From Gibbula magus (Eukaryota; Mollusca; Gastropoda; Trochida; Trochidae), in NCBI GenBank assembly GCA_936450465.1, contig OW388291.1, forward strand, positions 78,649,936-78,713,935: a DNA stretch of 64,000 bases. The letters are read 5' to 3'. A model generated the notes under the pieces. The model saw only the letters and a program-made list of their open reading frames with translations. It was not told the DNA's origin and ran no database searches. The translations under genes were made by a program, and so were the position numbers. This document shows, one piece after another, positions 40,401-52,400 of this stretch (position 1 is its first letter; each line of letters starts with the position of its first letter).

Positions 40401-43400
40401 CTTGCACCTCGGCACGAAGGACTTCCGCCTTCTCGGGCAACTCGGGCACCTTCGTGTGCCGTATCCCGGAGAAAGTCGGTGGGTCGTACTTCCAAAGTGG
40501 TAAGTGGCCCTCCCTGAGTGTGGACAGGACCCAGGTATTCGAGGTGACTTTCTCCCACTCTGAGACGAAGTGAGATAGTCTGCCCCCCACTGGAAGATCT
40601 TTGGAAAGACAGTGTACCCCCGTCTCCGGCAGCATTCGAGCTGCTGGACTTTTGGGTGGTAACACGGGCTTCGGAGAACCTAGGTTTGCTTGTTTTGCTT
40701 GCCTCGGTTCCGAAAATTCCGCTGGCCCTTTTGGCCCCCACGGAAGTGCCCTTTCTTTCCCTTCCCCTTGAATCTCTTCTTGTTGCCCATAGGGCCATTC
40801 CAAGAAGCTTGACCCGAACCCCCCGGCGTGGGGTATAGGCCATCAAGGGGGGAAAGCCGCACACGCTTTTCTTGCGGCGCTGGTTCCTCGAGGAGCACCT
40901 TGGAGTCCTCGAAGGCAACCTTCTGCTCAGCGGCTTCCTTGACTACGGCCTGCGATCCAGGGAAGAGGGTGGACCCCAACCTGAATGGCAGGTTCTGCAA
41001 GGTGAGGCGTGTGGACTGCGAATACTTTGATGTTGCTAGCCACAGCCGGCGCATCCCCATGACTGCGCCCATCATCTGACTCGAGGCACTCCTGATTGAG
41101 TCCCGAGCCAGATAACTCGATACCTCCGCCAACTGCTTCTGGAACGTGGACACCTTGGTGCCCAGTTCCTGCACTTCTGCCAGGTCCTTAGCCTGCATAG
41201 CAGCAAGGTAGGCCCCGTGTACTGCTACCCTTAGTTGTTGGGCTCCGTTCCGGTATGTGTCCTCATGGGCACGGAACTCGGCCTTCAACATGGCAGCCTG
41301 TGACAGAAATGGAGGCAGTCGCCGGCCCTGTTTGCCTACAGAAGGCTGCGCCTGAGCGCCGGACAGGGTGACGGAGGTCAGGACGCAATCGTCCACAACC
41401 GGAAGGTCGAAGAGACCATCCTCTCCCAACTGGTACCTCTTGTTGAGTTCAGGCAAATCAGCCTTCGTACGGGCACCAGATAGAAGAGGATTGATCGCCT
41501 CCACCAACAAGCTGTCGATGATGCGGAGCCTGGTCGCCGGAGGCTTGCTGGGAGCAAAAGCCTCCCCCGGAAGCCGGAACTCCTCGGTGACCTGCTCCGG
41601 GACGGGAACGAGCGTCTGCGGGATAGCGATCGCTATTCGGTCACGCGTCTCCTTCAGAAGCTCGGCGAGCGAGACAGCCCGGCCGGATTCCTCATCCTCC
41701 TCCTCTGAATAGTCGGAGTCCTCCTCCTCCGGATCCCCGGCACCGGAGCCACTAAGCTGTGACCCGGTGTCCGAAGCCCGATCTCGGATTGTCCGTTTGA
41801 GAGGGATGCGGAACCCAGCGCTGCTCACCGGCGCTCGTTCCCCGACCGGAGCCGGTCCCCGGGGCTGCGACTGCACCGGCGCCGAAGCACCGGTGACCGT
41901 GGCCTTGGGGTTACCTGTGCCCCTCGACGTGCTCGGCACCGGAGTACCTTGCACCGACGAGGGGGCTTTGGTTACTTGCGTACGAGGCAGAGCCGGAGCA
42001 GTCTCTCGGATGCCTGCGTCGGGAGCCACTACCTTGCCGGGGCCTGCGCCCGGTTCAGTAGTGCCCCCGAGGTCATTACCCGCACGAGTGCCGGTTGACC
42101 CTCGGACATCAGGGTCCGGCAGGGCGACGACGGAGCTGAGCCATCATCGTCCCCACCATCCCCGTCATCTGCCCCTGGATTATGGCAGTGATAGCTGCCG
42201 CGTCCAGATTAGGGTTAGTGTTAGATTTAGGTTTAGGAACATGCAAGTGTGCTTGAGGTGAAAGAACTGGAGGGGGCGTAGAACCCCCCGCAGCAGGTGA
42301 CCCCACCTCCATATCCACCTCATCCGATGAGGAAGAGGGGATAGGAGGGGAGTGCACCTTCTTACCCTTACCCTTGCCCTTACTCCTCTTTTCTTTAGAG
42401 GGGGGGATAGCACCTTTAATTTCCTGCCCTGCCTTCTGCAGGTTCCTATAGAAGAGCATGTCGATACCTCGCTCCTTCTTGGCCCTCGGGGTGAAAGCGA
42501 TGCACAGCTTAAAGGTGGTGTCGTCGTGCTCATCCTCGACAAGACAAGGCAGACACCTGTTATGCTTGTCGGCAGGGGGAATGCGGGTCTTGCACCCCAC
42601 ACATTCGGTGAAAGACTGCAAGTCAAACACAGAATGTTTAGGGGTGTGCATGTGTGTAAGTGCAATGTTTATGTTTCATAAATGTGCATCATACAAACAA
42701 AACGCAGAGGCGATACTATAATAACTAAGCACTAGGCAAGTAATGAATAGTAAGCCACTGAAAGAAATAAAGCATGAATATTCCCTAGTACATGCTTGCC
42801 GACTGAGACGATGACCCCGAGAATGAAAAAATTCAAACAGGGAGAAATCCTCGTCAGTAAAGTGCTGCCCTACAATGCGAAGCACGATAAAGAACCTTCA
42901 AAACAATCAAATCTCAATACAAGAATAGCAAAGTACTAACACATTGCATTTTGTTTGAGATCCGCCATTTTGAGCGTTTTCCATCCGCCATTACTCGTTC
43001 AATTCGAAGCACGTGCGAATTGAAAACGAAGTTACAACGCGACAAAAACCATATAAGTAACCTAAACATTCGCCTCTACGAATAAAAAAGGGGTTACCAC
43101 ACATACAGTACTCTTTGTCTTGTCCATTTTCTCAAGTGGAAACTTATTTCAAAGTCAAAAAACTTTCGGAGCAGAAGAACGTCTTGCTTGCTCGATGACA
43201 GATTGATAAGTGGCGAGATTAGAGTTACATCCCTTGGTTTGCACTGGGATGGGGCTCTACACAGGGTGGTCACACGTTCGGAAAACACTTATTTTGTGTT
43301 TTTTGAACTTATTTTTACTGTTATTTTTAAAAATTAAGTTACAACCTGTCATCAAGTTAAAAATTAGGATTTTTATGCTATATGTACCCCAAGGAGGATC

Positions 43401-46400
43401 CCTTCTGAAAAAGAATGATAAATATAAATATCATATTATCATTTTTACATATCTGAAAGCAATGAATTTCATGCGAAAGAATAAAACAAGGTTATCAGAA
43501 ATATCTGTATAACATTACTGATATACATAAGCCTGACTTATTTTGTCTCTGCCCACACTTTTCTCAATTTTTATACTTACCCTAGTGGAATCACCAAATT
43601 GTTGGGGACCTGCACCTCGCTGATTCCTACATGAAACACAGGAACAAAATATCAGTGAGTGAATGAGCCATCTTGGCAATATCGCAGTAGCGAAACAAAA
43701 TATGACTTACATTGGTACTCATCTTACCACAAAATGGTTTTGTTTCAAACTGGCATCCTGTATGTTACAAAATGCAAGCTCAAATCCTGGACAGTTTCAT
43801 CAAAAGTACAGGGCAGATTTACATGACTAGCATGTCAACTTTCACATCAAGTAAATTAGAAGCCTGCTCACATTGGTCCTCCTCGCCCACCAGGGAATCT
43901 AGGTCCTGCTGGTCCGTCACCTCGACCCCAGCCTCGGTTAGAAGCCGCTCCTCGACCTCCGTCTGGACCTCTTGGAAGTCCTCCGCGACCTCGTTGACCT
44001 CCTGGGAAGCTTCTTTGGCTCGAGTTCTCATCATCCTCCATTTCATCTTCTTGAATTTCATCCCCACCTAGCTCCTCGGTTCTGAAAAAAGTTAATTATT
44101 TTGTAATTTTTATAAATGGTATAGTTGTTTATAAATTTGTTAATAGTATATCTTAAAACCTGAGAAACAAGGGAAACTTGAGATTAACAAAAAAAAAAAA
44201 AAAATGTGCTCATACATTTTTTGGATTGAAACAGTAAAACAATATATGCTTATAAAACATGACAAATGATGTCTTCGTGTTTTCTAAGATAACACATTCA
44301 TCTGAATTTAACCATAACAAGTGTTTGCCACTAACGTGGCAATGTCACCCGCCGGTAACATTGAGTTTAAAGACACATCAATTGGTCAAAATACTTTATA
44401 TATTGCATTACTGGTAAAAAGTGTCATGATGATCAGCAAATTTGGAGGGTTTGGGTGCTCGAGTTCATGAGATGTTGCGTTAACGTTGCGAGTTCGAAAA
44501 GTGATCAAAGTGTCATAGTCACCTGGAAAATAAGGTCAAGGTCAAGGTCACAAAATCGACTGGTGTCAGCATCATCCCCCAATGTAAGCTGACACCAAAT
44601 TTGAGGACTTTGAGTCAAACCAGTAATGATATATCGCGTTAACAAGAGTTAGAACAGTGGTCAAAGAGTCACAGTAACCTTGAAAATAAAGTCAAGGTCA
44701 CTAAAATCGACTGGTGTCTGCGTCTTCCCCCAATGTAGACTTACATTCAATTTGAAGACTTTGGATGCAACGCTTCATCAGATATCACGTAAACAAGAGT
44801 TCAAAAAGTGGTCAAAGTGTCGTGGTGACCTCGAAAATAAGGTCAAGGTCAACAAAATCGACTGGTGTCTTTGTCATCCCACACTATAGGCTGACACCGA
44901 ATTTGAAGACTTTGGGTCCAACCAGTCATGATATATTGTGTTTACAAGCGTATGAAAAGTGGTCAAAGTGTCGCGGTGACCTTGAAAATAAGGTCAAGAT
45001 CACTAAAATCAACTGGGGTCTGCGTCTTCCCCCAATGTAGGCTGACACCCAATTTGAAGACATTGGATGCAACGCTTCATGAGATATCGCGTAAACAAGA
45101 AAGGTGTCGTACGTACGTACGGACGGACGGACGCCGCTAAATACATAGTCTCCCGTTCCGCGTTGCGGCAGGGGACAATAAGAAAAAGAAGCTACTAAAT
45201 CAATATCCTTTCCAAGATCCTAGGTTTTGATTTTAAATGAAAATGTAAATAAAGAACATCAAATGAATGATTGACAACTGATTGAAAACAGACTTACTGT
45301 TCCCCAGTATTCCCGTATATCCCTTGAGCTCCACCGTACGGTCCTTGGTTTGGACCAAATCCGCCCCTCATTCCTCTTCCTCTGTTCATAAAGCCTCCCC
45401 TCTGTCCTCTTTGCATGTTTCCTCCTCTTCCTCTGACTGGGCCTGAGCCTCCCTGAGACATATCTTCCTCATTGTCATCCCCTTCTGCATTTTCATCTTC
45501 CGCCTCCAGACTGCTCATATCACGTCCTTCAAATGAAATGTCCAACAGAGGGGTGGGACCTCGCATTCTGGCACCTGGAGCCCCTTGGAATCTTGGTCCC
45601 TGACCTCTCTGGAATCTTTGACCTTGAGGTCCACCCCATCTTGGACCTCCCTGTCCTTGGAACTGACCCTGAGGTCCACCAAATCGTTGACCTCCAAAGG
45701 GAGGACGGGCACCCATTTGTCCAAATCCTCTTTGATTCTGATTGTCACCAGGCTGTTCATTGTAATCAGATTCTTCTTCGTTGTTTCCACTATAGTCATC
45801 CTCTTCTTCTCCATACTGGTCAGACATTCCTGGACCTTGTTGCCTGAAGCCTTGACCCATCATTCCCCCCCGACCTCTGAATGGTGGACGACCCTGGAAA
45901 TTGTTTGGACCAGGTCCTCTCTGGCCTCTAAAGTTCTGCTGATTTGGAAACCTCTGTTGCCCTTGGAAGCCTGGGCCTCTTGGTCCAGGAAACCTATTCA
46001 TACCCCTCTGGAAATTATTACCCGATTGAAATTGATGTTGGTTCCCAAACCCTTCTTGGTTTTGTTCATCTTCATCCCCAAAGCCTTCCTCCATATCTTC
46101 CACTTGGTCATCTCCCTCTTCCTTATGCTCATCAAAACCTTGTGCTTCCTGGCCGATACCAGGACCTTGAAACCTAGGTCTTGGTCCAGGACCACCAAAT
46201 CTCTGGTTGTTCTGATCCATGGGGCCTTGAGGCCCACCAAACCTTTGACTGCCAAACCTTTGGGGACCTCCTTGGAAATTAGGTCTTTGAAAGTTTTGCT
46301 GTCCTTGCATTCTAGGATTGGGCATTCTAGGATTGGGCATTCTGTTCCCTTGAAACTGTCCTTGGGGTCCTTGGAACTGCCCTTGGGGTCCTTGAAACTG

Positions 46401-49400
46401 CCCTTGAGGTCCTTGAGTCTGGGCTGGGGGTCCTTGAATCTGACCTGGAGGTCCTTGAATCTGACCCTGACCCTGACCCTGACCCTGACCTTGAGCTGGA
46501 CCTTGAGCTGTACCTTGATATGACTGTTGCTGATTTTCAGTAGGAGTTGAAGACGAAGACTCAGAAATCTTTTTCTCAATTTCTGATTTTCGACTTTGAA
46601 TATCACTTCTTCTTGTCTCCATCTGCTGTTCATACTGCTGCCACTGTTCTTCATACTGTTTGAACTGGTCCCTGTTGGGGTGATCTGAATGATGAAGATA
46701 AAAAAAAAAGTTATTATGTTATTAGAGATAAACATATTGCGTTTGGAAATCAGTAGCATATAAAAGAATTATAAAAGTTCTAAAAGTCAATTACTTTTAA
46801 ATCTTACTCTTAAGTCGAGTGCATACTGTGAGGCTTTAAATGGATTATAATTTCAAAGATGTTACCCTGAAATCTGAGCTTCCTATGCCTATGCCAGTTA
46901 TTTAAGGGTTTTGAGATGATGATTGCCAAGCCTATATTAATGTACAATCTTTGATCCCCAATGTGTAAAGTACCTCCCGACAGTATTTGAGCTTTGTGGG
47001 TACAGTAGTTCTGGAGGAGGAGTTGGTAATATGAAATATGACTTCAATCTTCCCTTTTAGATCTGATGACATACAACCTCTTAAAATGAACTGTCTGCAA
47101 AGGAATGGAGCAAGCTAAAAAAAGAAGAGTATTTCACATAAAATACAGCAAACCTAGGGATAGAAAAAACTGAGCCACGTAAAGGTTGTGTACATACAGC
47201 AGGCTAGGTTCGGAGATGCACTGGCCCAGTGGGTAGTACTTTGATGCGTTTGTTTAATTTGCCTTCTTTCTCACCTTTGTTCTGCTCCTTCCAAGTGTCA
47301 TACTGTTCTTTCCATTGCTTGTACTGAACATCAAAGTCTTTTTCTTCCTGGAGCACAGAATCAAGCTCAGCTGATGAGGCTGCACCTCCTGCTGATCCTG
47401 AACTTGTAACTGAACCATCTGTGTTTCCTCCTGAAGAAATATTTGTGTCAATAAACAGTAATACTCACTCTACTGCCAGAACAAGATCCGGAACCACAAA
47501 ATTAGAGAAATTTTGAAATAAATTATTTCATCTTATATTTAATGTTTTTAAAAGGTGTTGCATAGAAAAACGGAATGACACATACAGCTATTACCAAATT
47601 GTGTATATATAAATCCAGTGTTGTTCCTAGACGGGTCCTGTGGTAATTTGCCTACTCTTTTGGCTTGATGTGCCTCAAAATTTGGATAAGTATGATACTT
47701 TCATCATTGCAAAGGGCCCTCTCCGTTCAGAATTGGCCTAAAAGCCCCTCTCAGCTGATCACCAAGGAACGACACTGTAAATCAACAGAGGGCAATACCT
47801 TGAACTTGTTGTGCTGGTGGTGGGGGCTGTTGGTAGTTTTGATTTCCATACTGTCCTTGATAGCCCTGGTATCCTGCATGGTACCCGCCCTGGTACCCTT
47901 GATATCCTCCCTGATAGCCACCTTGGTACCACTGAGACCACTGTTGAGTTTGCTGCTGCTTCTGTTGCTGCCATTGTTGAGCTTGTTTAGCCAACTCAGC
48001 AAGCTTGCTGGATTCTTCGTCATCTTTTGGTTTCAATTCCTGAAAGACACGTCAATGATATTCATGATTAATACTGAATCTATAAAAAAAATAATGAATC
48101 GTAAAATATTTCAGAATATTGACTGATTTGAAGCAAGCGAAATGCATCTACAGGATCATATCACCAAACTAGACTTTTTTGACTGCAAATCAAACAGAAT
48201 CCTATTCATTTATAGCCATGTGCTAGCTAACTAGTCTGGGGTAATTTCAAACCTTGTGAAGTGAAATGGGGTTTTGCACTTCTTACAAGAGTATCTCACT
48301 TAATCACTACCAGAATGTTACTTAAGTATTCTTCAAAAATACTTGCAGATCCAAGTAGGGGGCTACAGCTAGGTACAAGATTCTGTACGCGATAGACTGA
48401 CAGCTCAGTCAATTTTGTTTGAAAGTGTGATAAGTTAACCGTGCGAATTACGATGGTCAATTATTATGTAATCTTTGGAAACGATCCAACAGGGACCAGA
48501 AGCAGTTTTTGCATCACAGCCATTGTTCTAACCAAGAGCTGTCAAAACAAAACAAATAGATCAATGGCTGACCATCGATTGCAATAAAATTGGACTCATT
48601 TCAGGAAAACTATTATGTGACAGGCAAAATATAAATCTCTATAATACATAATACATTCTTTTAAATGTGTTCTTTGATAATTTAAACCACTCAATGTTGT
48701 GATTATTGGTCCAACATTTACAATGTGAGCTTTGCAACACCGGTTTCATAAATCACAATGGCAGATTTTCGGACAATATTGCTCATACCTAAAAAAATTG
48801 AGCCATGGGCTCTGTAGCTCATCAGTGTTTATATTAAAGACAACGTTTTCAGACTAGCCAAATCCTCCTCAGGACCATATCATTTTTATATTCAGACTAT
48901 CAGTCAAAACATTTTACTAGCCCAGGAATATAATTTCATTGACCATGGCCTAACTGGTGCTCATTTCGAACCCTGAACGCGGCTTTCAAGAATATTTCAG
49001 TTAAATCATGGCTGCTAGTATTAATGGAAGGAAAAAGCACGCAACAGTGAACACCATTGTGGCTATGTATTCCGGTGAAACCTCCGAGCAACAGTTGGAA
49101 TTAACAAAACCATCTGTGGAACTGTGCCGAAATGTAGAACAAGAGTCATCAGAAGATGACATATCCCACCAGTCCCACATAATTTGTAAAACACATCTTT
49201 GACAGATAATTGTACTACTAGTGTATCTACTACTTCAGTTAGATAATACACATTTCAGTTTCAGGTATGATAAAGGGTTTTGGAGTTCTACTACAAAAGC
49301 AGACCTACAGAAGTCCAAAAAAAATTATTTTCAGAAATTTGAAAATATCAAAAGGCACCACTTTAGTTAGTGGGTAATGCACATGCAAAGTTTCAGGAAG

Positions 49401-52400
49401 AGATGACAAATAGTTTTGGAGCTGTGCTCCGGAAACGAACCTATCTCTGAACAAAGTCCAAATACAACATGTTTCTATTGAAACGAAAAAAATAAAATTT
49501 TCAGAAATCTCAAATATCAAAAGACAGTTGGTGGGTAATACACATGGAAAGTTTCAACGAAATATCATGAACCGTTTTCGAGTTCTGCTCCGGAAACGAA
49601 ATAATTACGGACGGATGGACAGATGGACGGGCCTTTCAGGTCTGATAAGCTAAAAAGCGAAACATTTACGGACAGACAGACTGACGGACGGGGCGACGAC
49701 TATATCCCATGGTATTACATACCGGTGGGATAAAAATAGAGCCGTGGGCTCTATAGCTCATCAGGATTTGTATGGTTTGCAAAACCAAAATAAACTAGAT
49801 GAGCATTTGCGGGACACCGCAAAAGCAGAGCAGCCCCGAAACTTAGGGTCTCGCCTTTCCCTTTTCCACCTTCTTGTCAGCATCAATAAAATGGGAACTT
49901 TTTTTAACAATTTATTTTTTCATTATTCGAGTTTTTACTGGGGTCACTTTTAACAAGTTTGATCTTAAAAGCTTTTTCAGATTTCAAAATTTAATCAAAG
50001 GGTTAACATGGCCTTAAGCAATATCTCATGACCTTGACTTTTGACCTTCAAGGTCACACAATCGATAATCACTTTTCAATGTGTATAACAATCATGTAAT
50101 GTTCAAAGTGTTAATAGTTGAAATAAGACATTTTTGCAAAAGCATGCTTAAGTCGTGCCCTCGCTGTGACCTTGACCTTTGACGGATGTTAGCGAAAACC
50201 TTTTCAAATTTTGGCCTTTCTCCATAGTTGATATACACCAAATAAGAGCCTGATAGCACAAATATTTTTCAAGCTTTCGTGTTTACAAGGAATTTTTTTT
50301 AGTGATTTCAGAACTCATGACCTTGACCTTTGACCTTGAATGTGAACATGTCAAAATCATTCACCAGGTTTATAAGAAAGAAGCTATGTATATGAGGTGT
50401 TAATACCTTCTTGGGAAAAAGTTATTTAGTGATTTCAGAACTGGTGACCTTGACCATATATCGTGACCTTGACCTTTAAAATTCAAGGTCACACAATCAG
50501 TGATCACTTTTCAATGTGCATAACAATCATGTAATGATTCAAAGTGTTAATAGTTGAAATAAGACATTTTTGCAAAAGCATGCTTAAGTCGTGCCCTCGC
50601 TGTGACCTTGACCTTTGACGGATGTTAGCGAAAACCTTTTCAAACCTCGGCCTTTCTCCATAGTTGATATACACCAAATAAGAGCCTGATAGCACAAATC
50701 TTTTTCAAGATATCATGTTTACAAGGATTTTTTTAGCGATTTCAGAAGTCATGACGTAGATTCGATCAAATTTGAGGGGTACCCAGCTATTACCTCCCCT
50801 CCTGGAGGTTAGAGGGTGCTAGCAGGACTACTTCCGATGCAAATGGCGAGAGGGATGGTTGCGACACAAAGTTGGTGAATAGTATGTATGCTCGGTGATT
50901 TAGGAAAGGCATTAAACAGAAAATACTTGCAAAATGGTGAGTGAACCGATAATTGTTTTTGCTCCAGCGCCAAAAATGCGGCAAATTCCAGACTTCTTAT
51001 TTATATCAATTCACGACAGCCACACACGTTTGTAAAAAAATGCAAACTTTCGCCAGTTTTATAAAAGAGCGCCAGCCTGTAAAACAATGTTTTTGATGTC
51101 CAAATACTGGCAAATAGGTCTATTTTCATGGATAATCTCTGTTAATAGGTATTATCTCTCATTTGGGGGGTGTCCTGAACCTGTTTTGGGGTCATGAGGT
51201 CACCAAATTTAATATTTAGAATCCCCATTGGCCAAGGAGTTTGCACACAACTTTTCAGCTCTCTAGACCATTTGGTACTTTAGAAGAAGATGAAATTAGG
51301 TTTTTAAGGTTGTGACCCCTGTGACCCTATTTGGGGTCATAGGGTCACAAAATCTACAATATAGAATCCCCACTGGCCAAGGACTTTGCTCATAAAATTT
51401 GAGCTCTCTAGAGTTATTGGTTCTTGAGGAGAAGTCGAAAAAGCGAAAAGTAAACAGACGGTTGTTCAACTTACTGGCAATGCATTTATTTGGTGATTTA
51501 AATATAATGCCGGACACAGTGACCGGAAATAACACATTTTGTACCTGTCAATTATAATATTTATCTGTACTGGCTAGTGACCAATTATCGACGCATACCA
51601 ATTATCGCCAACACATACCCAGGGATCACTTTGGGACGCGATTTTGCGATATTATCGCCTTAAAATTCTAAATATCCCATTAAAAAATTTGCAGTGCGAT
51701 AAATTTCGCATTATCAAAATTAAACTGCGATCTACCTTTCTTTAACATTCTTTAAATTATCAGGAAACTTTTGGTTTTTGCTTGTAAGTATGTTCGAATG
51801 TGTTGCTGTCAATATTGCCATCAAAGATCGTATCTATTTATAGAAATTGAGTTTCGACACTCGGGTCATGTCGGGTTTCATCGACTTTAGTCGGCAGCCT
51901 GTAGAATAGTATCAGTATTTCGAGGTTCATTTGACATTTACAGTTCTTCCGAATGATAAACGGCCTTGACATTCACAGTGTCTTTGAATGAATGGTAGTC
52001 GACAAGCATGCGAGAAGAAACATTTATAATTTAAAATGCCACTCAAGAAAAGTTCTTTGAAATTGAGAGGGGGTCAAGATATTCAGAAAATCTTCCAATT
52101 TATTTCAGAAGTAGAGAAAGTGACTGACAATTTGTGATTAAGAGACCGCGTATCACTGATGAACAGATAGATTTACGACTAGACAACTGTAAATACAGTT
52201 TTGAGAGTAAAGTTGTATTTCTATATATATTTACATAATAACCTTGTGTTTCAGTTAATCTTAATTAGGTCTTTAAATCGTTTTCATAATAGCATGACAG
52301 ATCTTTGCAAGTAAAGAAATTTAGAATTTAATATATATAAACAAATATTTCTTTTAGTTGGGAAATAATTTGTAAAGTTCTGATTGAAAAAGAATGTTCC

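Larger units (their letters stand above)
36884..43416 (-). mobile_element. DIRS-type tyrosine-recombinase retrotransposon, full length
   Basis: About 6.5 kb, coding on the minus strand in the same orientation as the host gene, inside YLPM1 intron 6. Identical 205-bp inverted terminal repeats (36917-37121 and 43200-43404) have short unequal outer extensions. An internal complementary region (37158-37253) is complementary to the left outer end and, read onward, matches the right outer end: the diagnostic DIRS-1 architecture. The order from the right end is gag, RT, RNase H, post-RNase H domain, tyrosine recombinase, internal complementary region. No integrase, aspartic protease or LTR is visible, and no target-site duplication, as expected for recombinase insertion. 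Without the element the intron would be about 208 bp. Confidence 0.95.

Noticed and set aside
36884..43416. LTR retrotransposon or Ngaro/Crypton interpretation of the insertion
   Set aside because: There are no direct long terminal repeats, protease or DDE integrase. The inverted ends with an internal complementary region, plus RT and tyrosine recombinase, fit DIRS-1 architecture better than Ngaro (split direct repeats) or Crypton (no RT).
45585..46523. Plus-strand open frame of 312 codons, Leu/Ser/Thr-rich
   Set aside because: It is antisense to the Gln/Gly/Pro-rich exon 4 of YLPM1. Repetitive coding sequence keeps the opposite frame open by composition.
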